Shown one piece after another: positions 33,581 to 46,019 of a DNA stretch of 64,000 nucleotides; the stretch's first letter is position 1, and each line of letters begins with the position of its first letter. Source of the stretch: Blasia pusilla. Its lineage: Eukaryota; Marchantiophyta; Marchantiopsida; Blasiales. Below the pieces are notes generated by a model, which saw only the letters and a list, made by a program, of their open reading frames with translations, searched no databases and had not been told where the DNA came from. The position numbers and the translations under genes are program-made. Location: NCBI GenBank assembly GCA_050084515.1, contig CM114272.1, positions 40,486,001 through 40,550,000 on the forward strand, given 5' to 3'.

Positions 33581-36350
33581 CGTCGATGGCAAAGCACTAG
33601 CCGGAAATTGTGTGGTGACGGTGGCTGAAGTGTCATAGATGTTGTGCACGCACCGTTGAGAGTAGAATTGCCGTCAATTGACTAACGGCGCCAGTGGACG
33701 ATGTTGGATGGGCATGGACGGACGTCCGATGGACGAAAGAAATTGGTCAAAAGTTGGAACTGCGGGGTCGGGGAGTCGTTAGTGGCTCCCGTGAAGACGG
33801 ACGCACGACCAAAAATTACAGCCGAAACTGAGTAGCCGGCCGGAACTGGGCTGTGAGTCGCGCTTAGCAAGGCGGATCGCGATGCGGCTATAGTCGGAAT
33901 GAAACTTCTGTGACTGGGATTGGGCTGGATTTTCCTGTCAGCACGCGGTAGTAATGGCGGAAGACGGTCCGAGGGCTACGGCTCAGCTGGAGCAGTAGGG
34001 TCCCCTAGGATACGCGGGGCCGACGGCAACAGTAGCCCCCGCATTAGCAAGTTGGCGGACTAGCCGGGAAATAGAGCGTATGTTAGGCTGCAGGGTCTTA
34101 CGGTGCTATGCGATCAAAGGCAACAGGGCCAGGGCGGCTGCCATGGGGTAGCCACGGCGCGGCGGCGAGCCAGAGACAAACAACTTATCTGCGCCCACAA
34201 CAAGAGACTTACGTACGATGCTCGGGCCGGCATTGGAGGAGCAAAGTCTGCGGTGGGCAGCGATGTCCGCAGTTGTGTGCAGAAAATGCCGAAGCCCATA
34301 GTTTGTCCCGGAAACGCATTAAATGCGAGAGCGGGCAGCTTGGACGCGGGCAGGCAAGTGAGGGGACTTCCGAAACGATGGGCCAAAGTTCAAATCCGAG
34401 TAATTTCTCTCGCATCCCATGACCGTGTCCACTATTCTACCAACATTTCACGATGTCATTCACGGGCTTTGTTATTTAGTTGCAAAATTCATTTTTAATT
34501 GCGTGCCCGCTGAAAGTACCGGCTCTCGTATTTAATGCATTTCCGGGACAAACTATGGGCTTCGAAGGTAGCGGCCGACAAAGGACGGGCCCTAAAATCC
34601 GAACGGCGGCTGCAAAGTCAGCCGCGGCTAGGCCTGGATCAGGGTTCGGGAAGTTTTTTCGCGGGACGCGGTCCATCGTCAGGAATGTCCAGTCGGAAAC
34701 AGTAATTCCGGATTTTGAAACGGTTTTGAGATACGAAATACAAAGGACCTGCTCGAATTCCAGCCGGTTTTCGTTGGCAACTTTTCAATCAATCCGAAAT
34801 TCTCAAATTTAACCGGCTAGCAATACTCGTAACCCCGGATCTCCCCGATCATTGGCCTGGACCAGCTCCAGCTATGGCGGCGACGACAGGACAGTGAGGC
34901 AGCGATCATAAGGGACACGGCTATGGCGGCTTCGGTTTGCAATGGCACGAAAATGCTGCTACCATTGTAACCCAACGGTAGAGGCAGCGTGTCGGCAACC
35001 AAGTAGACCTGGAGCCGCGGCAAGAGAGGCAGCAAGGCACGACTGGAAACAAGCGCGTCCTTCTTCCCTAATTTTAACCTTTTATTTTACTACAATATAC
35101 CATGTGAGACCAGGTGAGGCCTATTTTTGGTCTAACTTGACTACCTCCCTCCTGACAGATTGCAATTTGAGGGCTTCTCCACAACTCCCTCCTAAACGTG
35201 AGGGTCAATACCCCCCCAAAAATGGTTTCCACTCACTCCTACCTCCAACTAGCTCTTCACTTGTCCTATCCACAAAAATAAAAGATCTTAACTTTCTACC
35301 CCTCACTCAAGGAGTTACCAAAGAAAATTGGAAATTTCACTCACACGGTAACACGGTGGCTATGGCAGCTTGCTCAATCAACCATAACTTTGTGCTCCAA
35401 ACTCAGAATCGTGCACTATTTCTTCCACAGCGTGCACAGCTGTCCAATCTACAACCTCATTAAATTATTTTCTCCATTCAACATTCGACCAAAAACTGAC
35501 AGGGATTGTCGTGCAGCCCAACGTCTCTTCTCCTACGCAAAATTTGGCAGCGCTACCGTGCTGATTTCTCCCAACAAAAATTGGAAACCAATGAGAAAAA
35601 AAATCAGAGAGCTATATGGTGCTTCCGAGAGCACCGGCATGGAGCAATCTGCCCCCATACTCAATCTCTACCAAAATTTGGGCAGCGCTTCCGCGCGCCA
35701 CTCTCTTGTACGAAAAATATGCAAGAAATGACATCAAACGAACGACTAATGCTCCCATGGGCACTCCCGTGAGCCATGAAGCGGTCCCCCAACCTGCAAC
35801 AAACAGCGAACAACAACAACACTAGAGCAATTCAATAGTTTTATGATTGGCTCATATGACTCCCTCAAGTCATATATGTCTTAAAATGACTGGAAATGAT
35901 TGATGACTCATGGAGTCATAAAAGCCTAGTAAGGCCATAGAGAGTTTCCTATAGATTAGACTTGTTTCTAACTTTTTATCTGAAGAGGATATTTCAAATC
36001 ACTACTTTTGGTAATTCTTCTTCCGATTAGAAGAAGAATTACCAAAAGAAGTAAACCATCTCCCCCTCTGTCGAGTCCCAAATCATACCATGTGACGAGT
36101 TTTTTGAGCTCGTGGCTACAAGCATAAGAAAGGAGTTTTTAGTCACATTACTTTGTAACTTGTGGAGTTAAAAATTGAATTGCGTCCCAATGGTACCCAA
36201 ATGGTAATAAACTTTTTTTTTCATACATTTGTACTCGCACCAATTTGTGTCCATTGGCTATATGATAATTCGGCTAATTCTGTGGCCAAGTGCACGGGCA
36301 CTCGAAGTATTAGTATTCCTATATGTTCGTGTTCCCCCTTCTTCCTTTCA
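33581..36350. other. GC-rich then AT-rich region, no gene recognised
   Basis: 33.6-35.0 kb is CpG-rich with open frames in several phases but no conserved motif. It may be the far leader of the older gypsy copy. 35.0-36.35 kb is ordinary sequence with short frames. Confidence 0.4.
34291..34563. repeat. Inverted pair of a dispersed CATAG...CGCATTAAATGCG module
   Basis: 34291-34338 (GAAGCCCATAGTTTGTCCCG, then CGCATTAAATGCGAGAG) recurs in reverse complement at 34502-34563, about 165 bp apart, so the pair could fold into a large hairpin. Related single copies are at 47695-47780 and 54135-54230. The 34.3 and 47.7 kb copies also share AGCTTGGACGCGGGCAGGCA. Confidence 0.7.
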
Positions 36351-36358
36351 AGGGCCGG

Positions 36359-36509
36359 ATGTGCCCTTTGGATACTTGACTCATGTGTTCTCTATTCCCT
36401 TCAGCCCAGTGCAAGGCACGGGCGGCACTAGTATGCATGATAAAAACCATCAGAAAGACAAAAGATGTGCCCTTTGGATATTTGACTCATGTGTTCTCTA
36501 TTCTGGTCG
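36359..36509. repeat. Direct repeat of 45 bp
   Basis: GATGTGCCCTTTGGATACTT and following bases at 36359-36403 recur at 36465-36509 with one or two differences, offset 106 bp. Confidence 0.85.
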
Positions 36510-36749
36510 TGCGGTACCGTTGGCCGTAGAGCTATCCGCTACTTCTGTGGCCGCTGCAAGCGCGTGACTTCCGATCGGATTGCAACGACAGTTAGCTCAT
36601 GAGGCCTTTCCCGGAATCGCTGTCTCATACATGTTTCGGTTTTCGTAGGATCCGGCAATCCTTCTTCGTCTTCTACTCCTGCCGCCGAAGATCGTGCAGC
36701 TTCCGCGCTGTTATAACACTCAGCGAGAGGGAATCTAGTGCGCGAGGAG

Positions 36750-37300
36750 ACAATTGAACTGTGAACAGGAGGAGGATTGAGCGTCTGATCAGACGTCGAT
36801 CTGGGGAAAGGTATGATTGATTGATTCTCTGAGGAATCTTGTGTCGCGTTTAGCTGGTTTGAGGAGGAAATCGAGAGCTGAGGGTGATCCAGGAGGAAGG
36901 TTGAGCATCTGAGACGACAAGCCGACAGGGGCAAAGGTAGTCTGTGAGCGATCGATGAATAGGAATCTGATGCTTAGTTCAGCTGGATTGAGGACATGAG
37001 GAGGGGCGGTACACTTGAAGGAGAGAATTCTGTTGTGAGGAGTGTGAGAGGTGAGGTTGATATAGGAAGAGGTTTCAGCATCTGAGAAGGCGATTGGGGG
37101 AAAGGTAGGCTATGATCGATTCACTGGGAATGTGGGATTGCTCTCAGCTGGATCGAGAAGAGGAGGTGTGGGTTTGGGCTTGGAGGAGAGAATTGAGTAG
37201 TGAGGAGGGGTTGTGCTAGAGGTGAGGTTGGTTGAGGAGGAAAAGTAAGCACCACAGAGGGATCTAGCCGATTGGAGGAAAGGTAGGCGCTGGGTTATTG
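36750..37300. repeat. Imperfect tandem repeats (~115-150 bp) upstream of the Lys/Glu-rich gene
   Basis: Blocks containing '(A)GCATCTGAGA..CGA', 'GGGGAAAGGTAG', 'GATCGAT' and 'CAGCTGGATTGAGGA' recur about four times. They lie 600-1100 bp upstream of the start codon at 37883, possibly in the promoter or 5' UTR introns. Confidence 0.55.
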
Positions 37301-37882
37301 AAGTAGAGTGCACACTGTGTCAGTAAGGATTGTGTGGGCAGGCGAAGGGGACTTGATGGAGTCTCTACCCGATCGTCGTGTGTTGTTTGGAAATTCAATT
37401 CCTTGAGCTTTTAGACAATGTATTTTGAAATTGTTCTGTTTTATGTTGATAGCCATCTCATAGTTGATGTAGTTACTGTCATATGGATCGATCCATCAGA
37501 GTATTCGTAAAACGTTGATCATCGGAGGTTTATGTCTTAACATTAATCTCTAGGATCCCCGAAGTCCCATGGGCCTCTTTGGTCCCGTGGACAGCAAGTC
37601 AGTCCATTCTTCCGTTCATTTACTTGGATCCGCAACTGACTAGCGTGGTCGAGTAATGACTTCTGTAGGATTGAGTTTGCACAGATGTGGTGTTTTGCTC
37701 GTGAGGAGGAGGAACGAGTTCAAGGTTGCCAGGTTAATGGAGGTGGAAGATCTGAGCGCTTGGCGATCTGGAAATTCAAATCCCAGTTGAGTTTTTCTGA
37801 TCGCGTTGTTTGCTTTCTATTGCACAGGTCGTCATTCTTCCAATAAGACGCGAGTAATCGCGAAGGAAAGGAAATAGGAGGC

Positions 37883-40586
37883 ATGGAGCATCCTGAACAC
37901 AAGCTTCCAGAGGAAATGGACTCGAACGAGAAACATGCACAGAAGGTTTGGCTCATGGATCTGTACACTCTTTACGGCTTTACGGCTTTCATTGAGGGTT
38001 TCCATCTCATATTTTCTCATTGACGACATCGGTGCTCTGCACTGATCAGTTTGTTTCTTCTTTTCTGTGTCTGACTCTTTGAAGAACCTTACTCCTAAGA
38101 GTGAAGTGCACAACCTCAAACGTTTCTGAGTTATTTTGGCGTGCTTGATTGCTAGTGAGAGCTCGTTCTCACATCAATCCAAGAGCAAGTCGAGGAGAGC
38201 ATGTACAGCGAATGGGATTATAGACCCGATGGAACTCACTAATGTATCCATCAGCATTGGTGAAATTGTGTGCCACATCTTCTCTAATCTTCCTCGCTCC
38301 TCGCACATAATTTCGAGTAACAGCCGTGCGAGATGTCCTCATGCTGGAAAAGGGGGATGGGAATGAAAGTGCAAGAGTAGTGTTGGAGGGTCGAAGAAAA
38401 ACACACCACAAGCAGCAATTACCCGAATCGTGAATCGTAACCTAGCAGGACAGAAAAGCGTGATCGATTTGGGTTACCAACAACTGCCATTCTAGAATCC
38501 GAACACCTACTGATTGTGCATGCTTGAAGAGGTATTGGTTGGGGCGGGCAGCAAACCACTGGCAACATGCTGTGACTACTCTTGAAGATGAATCCCTTCT
38601 GATTGAGCATGAACCAAGAGTCATTTTGCTTGGCTGTGCTGCAAAAAATCACTGTATGCTGCCACATATATGGAGACAATATCAGTGGTAAGGCTCAGAA
38701 CTCAAGAGTCTGGAGCCACCTCTTACCAGTTGGAGGAGTAAAGACTTGAGACAATTATGCCATTAAGCATCATCATCCTCTAAACTAGTGTAACATGAGT
38801 CGGGTCCGCATGAAGCTTGAAATATGAAGCCGTACATAGTAATCACATAGAACGGCAATTCTCAACTCACTTCGTGAAAGGCTCACTATGACTCGAGTGA
38901 ACCTCTTGAAGGTCTAGAATCATGAGCAGGAAAGTCTACTGCTTTGATGAGTTGATTTTTGTAACATGTTGAGTGAGAGACGAAGGGTGGATACTCTTTA
39001 GTTTCTCCGTAGTCATCCCCTTGGAATTTTTTGGTTGAGAGTGTTGAATGCTCATACATTTCATCCTGCCCACATGCTCTGAAGATGAGAGGTTGGATGA
39101 GCATCTTCTTGTTGTTACCAGAAGAAATTATGGAATTTCAATTTTCCGTCTTCCTGTAGATTGCAAACTTCTTGTGAAAGCCCACGATGACTTATGGTAT
39201 GCCCTTTGGACTGGAAGTCGATATCTGAAATGCTTGTTTGGTTTGAACTCTCGAAAAGATTTATGGGTTCAGAAAGTGGTGTGATTGTGCCTGCTGATCT
39301 TCAAGAACTAAGTTTATGCTCCCTACTTCTAACAGGAGAAGAGCATCAAGGGAGCGGAGCACAAAGTGGAGAAAGGAAATGGTGATGAGCACGTAGAGAA
39401 GAAGAAAGAGAAAAAGGAGAAGGTGGAAGGTGGCGAAAAGAAGGATAAGAAAGAGAAGGACAAGACAGAGAAGAAAGATGCAGGGGAGGAACATGGCGAG
39501 AAGAAGAAAGAGAAGAAGGACAAGAATGAGGAAGGCGAGGTAGGCAGTGAGAAGAAGGACAAAAAGGAAAAGAAAGACAAGAATGGGAGGAAGGAAAAAA
39601 CAGAGGAAGGTGAGGAAGCTGGTGAGAAGGAGGAGGGAAAGGAGAAGAAGGGCATGGCAGAGGAAGGTGCTGAGAAGAAGGACAAAAAGGAAAAGAAACA
39701 CAAGAAGGACAAGACAGAGGAAGTTGTGGAGGGTGGTGAGAAAAAGGAGAAAAAGGAGAAGAAAGACAAGAAGGAGAAGAAGGAGAAGATAGAGGAAGGT
39801 GAGGAGGGTAGTGAGAAGAAGAAAAAGGAAAAGAAAGACAAGAAGGACAAGACCAAGGAAGGTGAGGAGGGTGGTGAGAAAGACAAGACAGAGGAAGTTG
39901 AGGAGAGTGGTGAGAAGAAGAAAAAGGAAAAGAAAGACAAGAAGGACAAGATCGAAGAAGGTGAGGAGGGTGGTGAGAAGAAGGAGAAAAAGGCTAAGAA
40001 GGACAAGAAGGACAAGACTGAAGAGGGTGGTGAGAAGAAGGAGAAAAAAGAAAAGAAAGACAAGAAGGAGAAGAAGGAGAAGACTGAGGAGGATGAGGAG
40101 AAAAGGGCTAAGAAGGACAAGAAGGACAAGACTGAAGAAGGTGAGGAGGGTGGTGAGAAGAAGGAGAAAAAAGAAAAGAAAGACAAGAAGGAGAAGGAGG
40201 AGAAGACTGAGGAGGATGAGGAGAGTGGTGAGAAAAAGGAGAAAAAGGAAAAGAAAGACAAGAAGGAGAAGAGTGAGGAAGGAGGTGAGGTGGAGAAAAA
40301 GGAAAAGAAAGACAAGAAGGAGAAGGAGAAGGAGAAGAAGGCTGAGGAAGGTGAAAAGGGTGTTGAGAAGACAGTGAAAAAGGAGAAGAAGGAGATGGAG
40401 AAAACCAAGGAAGGCAAGGAGGATACAGAGAAGAAGGATAAAACAAAGGAAGGTGAGGAGAGTGGCAAGAAGAAAGACAAAAAGGAGAAGGAGAAAGACG
40501 GAGAAGAAGGTAGTGATAAGAAAGAGAAAAAAGAGGAAGGTAACAGCGATGAACAGAAGAAGGAGAAGAAAAAAGCGAAGGAATAG
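37883..40586 (+). CDS. Lys/Glu-rich repeat protein (437 aa), two exons, possibly dehydrin-derived
   Basis: Exon 1 is 37883-37945 (ATG; MEHPEHKLPEEMDSNEKHAQ) and exon 2 is 39336-40586, with a GT-AG phase-0 intron of 1390 bp ending in TTCTAACAG. The product is hydrophilic, without a hydrophobic segment, built from imperfect units like GGEKKEKKEKKDKKEKKEKT separated by EEGEEGG/EEDEE. It is probably disordered and highly soluble. I do not recognise an orthologue. It has the same architecture (very short first exon, phase-0 intron, KKDKKEKK-rich second exon) as the dehydrin gene 4 kb away in convergent orientation, so a stress-protectant relative is an inference. Caution: the repeat could be low-complexity without a fixed function, and the intron is predicted by eye. 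Confidence 0.6.
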
Positions 40587-41150
40587 GGTGGAAATTTGGT
40601 GTCAAGTGTAGATAGATCATCAGAAAGATGAGCCTTGAGACAGCAGACAATGAGAAGCAATAGTCAAACGCACCACAAAGTAGTACTAGTGTTCCAGACT
40701 GTCCTATATAGCCAGAAGATCTTCAGGCTCTGCTAAACTGTCTCCAAACATGATCACTACAATTAGATGCGAAAAACCGCACCACTTGATTGGCAGGTGC
40801 TTAAATTGAGTGTTAACCATACGTTTTGTTGTACAGTTCTGAGATAAATGGATTCACAGCAACAGTCCCACGAGTTATGTGAGCCACATAACATCCACGA
40901 TGCCAATCTCAAGGCAGCAATCTTGATGCTCGTACAGGACTTTTCTCTCAGCAGCTGAGCAACATGATCTCTAATGTTATTATGGAGATGAGGGTAACAG
41001 CTGGCAGCATCATCTGTTGGAGGTTGTGTTGATTTGCTTGAGCATTAGAAGAAGTGGAAGTTGTGATCCATTTGTGTCCACCAGTTCTCTGACCAGTTCA
41101 CAAGGTATCTTATTGGAAATCGACCTATGCTGATGTTGTGAGTTCGAATT
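40587..41150. other. 3' flank of the Lys/Glu-rich gene
   Basis: Ordinary sequence without recognised genes. It presumably holds the 3' UTR. Confidence 0.4.
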
Positions 41151-41156
41151 ATTTCG

Positions 41157-42060
41157 AGAAAATGGCAGTAGTGATGGAGAAAGATAGTGCTCAAACGTAT
41201 CTGATATTTTGTAGATATGATTAAAAATCAGATTCCCCGTGTTTGGCTCTGGCATACCTTCAAAATTCCGTCTTATAATGATGGATTGAAGCTTTTTGAA
41301 GATGGCAGTAGTGAGGTAGAAAGATGGTGGTCGATTGTAGTTGGGTGTTTTGTAGTATATTAAAGTTTGTCTTCGCTCAGTTTTGCTCTGGGCATACCTT
41401 CAAAATGCTGTCGTGTAATGATAGCTTCTAGTAATTTTGAAGATGGCAGTGGTGACACAGAAAGATGGTGCCCAGACGTACTTGATGTTTTGTAGATGAT
41501 TAAAGTTCAGATTCCTTCCGTTTTACTCTGGCATAGATTCACAATGTCGGCTACTAATGATAGCTTCAAGCGTTTCGGAGATAGCAGCAGTGATGTAGAA
41601 AGGTAGTGGTCAAATGTAGTTAATGATCAAAACTTTTATCATTTGGCTGTGGCATTCTTTAAGAATGATGTTTCCCAATGACAGCTTGAATCATTTCAAA
41701 GACGGGATGTAGCGATATGGATGGTCTAAGTGTATTCAATGTCGTGCGAGTGATCAACATTCATATATCCTCCATTCTTCACTGATGTAGTAGCTTCAGA
41801 ATATTGTCTTCTAATGACATCTTGAAGCATTTCGGAGATGGCAGCAGTGATATACAAAGAACGTGGTGATGTGTATTTGATGTTCTGTAAATGACTAAAG
41901 TTCGGATTCCCTACGTTGGCTCTGACTCTGGCATACCTTCAGGATTTTTTCTAATGAAGCATTTCCAAGAAGGCAGGAGTGAGAGTGGTCACGCGTAATT
42001 GATTCTTTTATTGAAATGATTATAATTCACATTCCCTCTATTTGACAGCTTCATTGCTGA
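41157..42060. repeat. Tandem array of ~137-bp units, about 7 diverged copies
   Basis: Each unit carries 'TTTCGGAGATGGCAGCAGTGATGTAGAAAG', a 'GTGGTCAAA.GTA.TTGATGTTTTGTAGATGATTAAAGTTC' part and 'GGCTCTGGCATACCTTCA.AAT..CGTCTAATGATAGCTTGAAGC' part in that order (quoted as piecewise consensus; single letters vary). Unit starts are near 41157, 41293, 41435, 41574, 41691, 41828 and 41962. Confidence 0.8.
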
Positions 42061-44699
42061 GTAACATTCGATGGGCTCGGTTTGTGGCTGCACAGTTATC
42101 CTGAAACGTATTCTATTTGCAAAAAGGAGTGGGTGGGTTTTGTCTTGTGTCATGCACGGGTTTAAGCCCATGCTAAAAGCCCATATGAGGTGTAATAGAA
42201 GGGTTTACGTTGCCTCTCTTAATTAATTCTCACAAATTTGAGTGATCTCATTGGTTGAAAAGACAATTGACCTCATTAATTGAAGATGTCAAGAATTTAC
42301 AAAATGAAGGGTTTGCAATAATGGTAAAAGATTTATGGTGTGTCTTATCAAACAAAAGCCCCAGATGAAACTGAAGTAAAAATCCCAGCCTCGTATTCTC
42401 TACAAGTACCCTGCTCCATTTGAGTTAGATTTACATGCTGCACTAATTTTTTTTCTTTTAAAATCTACCCTATTGGGTTGAGACACAACTCCAAGTTTCA
42501 AGTGAATGGATGAACTGATTGATCGGTCTCTCACCAACAAAACCAGAGAACAGATTGTGCAGTCGCCAGAGCCGAGGAGTTCTAGATGCTTGCAATGGTC
42601 GTGATCACATCTGATTATAATTCTCTGATCTCCTCCAAGGCCCTCTCATCACGATCACCGATTTCATGGTTTGCAGGAACCAGGTTGAGAGTGCTAAATT
42701 CGTACACAGTTGTGTGAAGACCCCAGAGAACACCACCTGGAACCTCAATGGTTGTGCTCGAACCTCATAGGACCTCTTTGTTTGTGCTCTTCTGGCTTAA
42801 TCGTTGCACAATTTTCGAATCAAAATCCTATGCTAGTTTGACGCCCCCACCGTTGTCACAATCACGCATCTCAGTGTGCAGATAGGTAGGTGGATGCATT
42901 GCTGTTGTCTTAGACGCGTGTCTGTGCTATCAGAGCATGAATTCCTGATCAGAATGGAGACATTGCGAGGACAGAAGACTCGTAAATTCAGAGAACTGCA
43001 CGCTTTCATTGCAGATTCAGATAGCTTGGAAGACCTCGAATTCTCTCCTCCACCAGAAATCGAAGTCTCTAAGATGTTGGAGTAGGTCCATGCAGTGAGA
43101 AGTCTCCGCATTGTATGTCGAAATCATGGTGACTATCCGCATGCTTAAATTTGTTTCTGGCGAGACATGAAAAGAATTTGATCACGGTGAGAAGCTGCCT
43201 ACAAATTTATAGGGAGAACAACTGCAGACTCAAACTGTCGACTTGTCTTTCCAATTCATGAAATACCACTCTAGCCATATTACAAAGTAGACTGTAAATT
43301 CCAGAATTTTGAAACATAGTCCCGGTTTTCATAGGGAAGAAACCAGACCAAAGAGATGAGATTCTCATTCGCCAAATATCGAAGTGTGAATGCCTTACTG
43401 CAATATACTGCAGATCAATCTCACAGAACGATCAACAAAAAAATATTCTACCCTACACAACCTCAAATAGAGATAGCTACACATCATCAGTTGCCACCAA
43501 ACTGTTTTTCATACATAAAAGGCCAAACACCATAGATACAGCCATCACCAGAGAAAACAATCAGACTGAGAAGTGATAGATGTTTTACTTGTACCGAGAG
43601 GCAACTGCAGTTTTCTCTCGGATCTGATGGCAAACGCGTTTGATGTGAATTGTCAAATTCCATGCAACCAACGTAGTTTTGGTGAAATGGCTGGAGAAAT
43701 TCAGATGGAAGGATATGCATCAAGTATTTTTGTGTCTGTTGGTAATCTCACGTTGCTCATTACATATCTGTAAGTGGTGATTCGATTCTAGTTCATGTCT
43801 AAGCATTTGGAGCACCAAGTAACCAATCGATTTTGATCGGATGAAACGGAACTAATCCGCCCTATTAATATTTGTGTTAAACGAGAACATGAGAACTCTG
43901 ATATTTTTTGAGCAGCTTGCAGGACGAATAAAGCTTACATACGCCGAGGGTTTTACTCCGACGCTGTAAAAGTGGAATGGAGCTACTCTTTGGTTTACGT
44001 CCATGAGTAGTACTTGAATTCAGCCGTTTTTCCAAGGCTGAAAAGATGAATGGAGCTAGCTAGCAATTCAGATCTACTTCGAATTCCATGAGAATGGTGA
44101 GACAAGCTCTTGCCCGTCCTTCGGAGATTGTGAAACATGAATGCATCTGGCAAGTCAGATCTAGTTCCATGAGAAGTAATAAAGCTGAACAGAGCTAGCA
44201 ATTCCGACATATACTTCCATTAGCAACAATGAACCACTCTGCCGATAATCCCGAGACACTGAATGGGGTGAAAGTAATGATTCTTTGTTCACCTGCTTCC
44301 TCGATTCTCTACTCAACACAGGCTGTGCACGAGATATAATATGATGTCCGTAAAAAAAAAAACACTTCAAGTAATGAAGACTCTACGTTGTGCTCAATTT
44401 CATCTGGATATCAGAAGTCAAGTTTCTCGTAATTTCAGACTCTCGCCTTCCAAAAAATTAACCAGTTAAGGTAAAGACCGCTGATATGGTCAAAAGATGT
44501 ACGAAGGCCCTTGATCTGCATCTTCTAATCTGCAACGGGTCTTGAAGTAAGAGTTTGAGCTAGAGTGGGGAATTTACCTTCTTCTAATCTCTGTCGTTGC
44601 TCCTGAGGTTTTCTTCCTGTCCTGAAATTCATGCCTGGTCTTCGGACCGACAGCTTCAGCTAAAGCACTTATTGAAGGAAGTTTAAGCATTTGCATTTC
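42061..44699. other. Intergenic between repeat array and dehydrin gene
   Basis: One modest plus-strand frame at 42876-43085 ends SDSLEDLEFSPPPEIEVSKM but has no context that makes it a gene. No RNA gene, LTR or transposase was recognised. Confidence 0.4.
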
Positions 44700-45188
44700 C
44701 TAATCACTGTCGCTGTCACTACTGTCGTCGTCTTTCCTGTCCTTCTTCTTCTTGTCCTTCTTCTCTCCATGCCCCTCTTTCTTCTCTTTCTTGTCCTTCT
44801 TGTCCTTCTTGTCCTTCTTGTCCTTCTGCTCACCTTCCTTCTTGTCGTCACCGCCCTTGTGACCGCTCAAGATGGACATCGGACCCTTGTGTTCTTCCTT
44901 CTTCTCGTCCTTATTCTTCTCATCCTTGTTCTGTGGAACAGAGGTACAATCAATGCAGTCAGTCTCAGACTCTCGGAAAGAATACATATGGGCAAGGCAT
45001 GCCTCGAAGCGATCACTGAGGCCATTGGCAAACGTCAAAAGAACATGGACTAATCTTGTGACGCAGAGGGTTGAACACAGGAGGCAAACAGGAGAGAGGC
45101 GATCCAGATTTGTATCGCCGAGAGGAAGGTGGAAACGTACATCATGGCCACCCATCATGTCCTTGATTTTGTCGACAATTCCTGCCAT
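44700..45188 (-). CDS. KS-type dehydrin, HIRD11-like (92 aa)
   Basis: Stress-induced disordered LEA protein (group 2) that protects membranes and enzymes and binds metals. Exon 1 is 45188-45141 (MAGIVDKIKDMMGGHD, a K-segment-like amphipathic helix right at the N-terminus). The phase-0 GTACGT...TTCCACAG intron is 210 bp. Exon 2 is 44930-44700 (KNKDEKKEEHKGPM, GDDKKEGEQKDKKDKKDKKD, KKEGHGEKKDKKKKDRKDDD, then SSDSDSD and TAG). The MAGI start, Lys-rich body and terminal SSDSDSD are hallmarks of HIRD11/KS dehydrins of plants. Length is close to the usual ~100 aa. Oddity: the internal K-segment (EGIVDKIKDKIHG type) seen in relatives is missing; only the N-terminal one is present. It is convergent with the Lys/Glu-rich gene. 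Confidence 0.85.
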   Translation of the reverse strand: MAGIVDKIKDMMGGHDVRFHLPLGDTNLDRLSPVCLLCSTLCVTRLVHVLLTFANGLSDRFEACLAHMYSFRESETDCIDCTSVPQNKDEKNKDEKKEEHKGPMSILSGHKGGDDKKEGEQKDKKDKKDKKDKKEKKEGHGEKKDKKKKDRKDDDSSDSDSD

Positions 45189-46019
45189 CTTGACTAGACT
45201 GTTGTCCGGTTACCTGACTGCAACATGCAAACAAAGGCAGTGGCTCAGACGTTACTGCTTCCACAGCTTCAAACGTACGGGGATAAACACAGCTGTCGAT
45301 TCGACCCGCCCTCAATCAGAAAAACAGTCAGAGCCAACTAACGAAGGAGACCACATCGTTCTCGTCTTCGTCACTGGTACATCTACTTCCTTCTTACAAG
45401 TTCAATTGTTCACATGATATATTTAGACTCCACTGAAACTTTAGACTTTCGTCATCTCGATTTACGAATTTACCCCACCTAGCAATCACAAGTCAGCCTC
45501 ACTAGAAGAAGGGAGTTCTTTCTCAATTTCACTGCGGACAATAGGCAGAGACTCTGCATCGGCACATCACTCCCTGCCTAAACACCTCGGATCAAATCAT
45601 GATGAAGTCTTGGACCACCATTCACTTGCGACGAAGTTCCTCTCAGGGATTCGCTGCCAGGGAAACATTTAGTGGATGGCCTGATCCCCTACAAAACGGA
45701 GGATAACTGTCAGGAGCTTGCTGCAGGGCATACAACTGCTGGATCCACCCGTGTCAGATATCAGGGAGCTATGAAGATATTCTCCACAGGCTCGATGAAA
45801 CCTAAAAACATGTTAATAAGTCTATACATCACCAGTCGAGATCTCAAGTTGTGGCAATGCTATATCCTGACGACCACCTCCTGCGACCTCGTGCGTGTTC
45901 TACAACCACTGCAACAATAGCACAGAAGCTTCCAATTACATCACGAACACCACCCAATTCTCTCTAAGGGTTGAATCCGCGCCATCCACACTGGGGTGGG
46001 TCCCTCCCTACGCCACGCG
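45189..46019. other. 5' flank of the dehydrin gene
   Basis: Contains the presumed promoter and 5' UTR of the minus-strand dehydrin. No element can be assigned by eye with confidence. Confidence 0.35.

Noticed and set aside
34103-34498. Overlapping frames in the CpG-rich block at 34 kb as a gene
   Set aside because: Several phases are open at once on both strands, which reflects base composition. No conserved motif or splice context.
39547-40377. Arg/Lys-rich plus-strand frames overlapping the Lys/Glu-rich exon
   Set aside because: Alternative-frame reading of the same purine repeat.
39329-40660. 443-codon minus-strand frame rich in Ser/Phe/Leu opposite the Lys/Glu-rich gene
   Set aside because: It is the antisense shadow of AAG/GAG/GAA-rich repeats (CTT/CTC/TTC codons). 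No domain, no splice support.
41157-42060. CRISPR-like array
   Set aside because: Units are ~137 bp, diverged, with no short repeat/unique spacer alternation, and the context is a plant nuclear genome.
44669-45053. Arg-rich and Leu/Val-rich frames over the dehydrin
   Set aside because: Shadows of the dehydrin exon. The minus-strand frame ending SSDSDSD is the one with family features.
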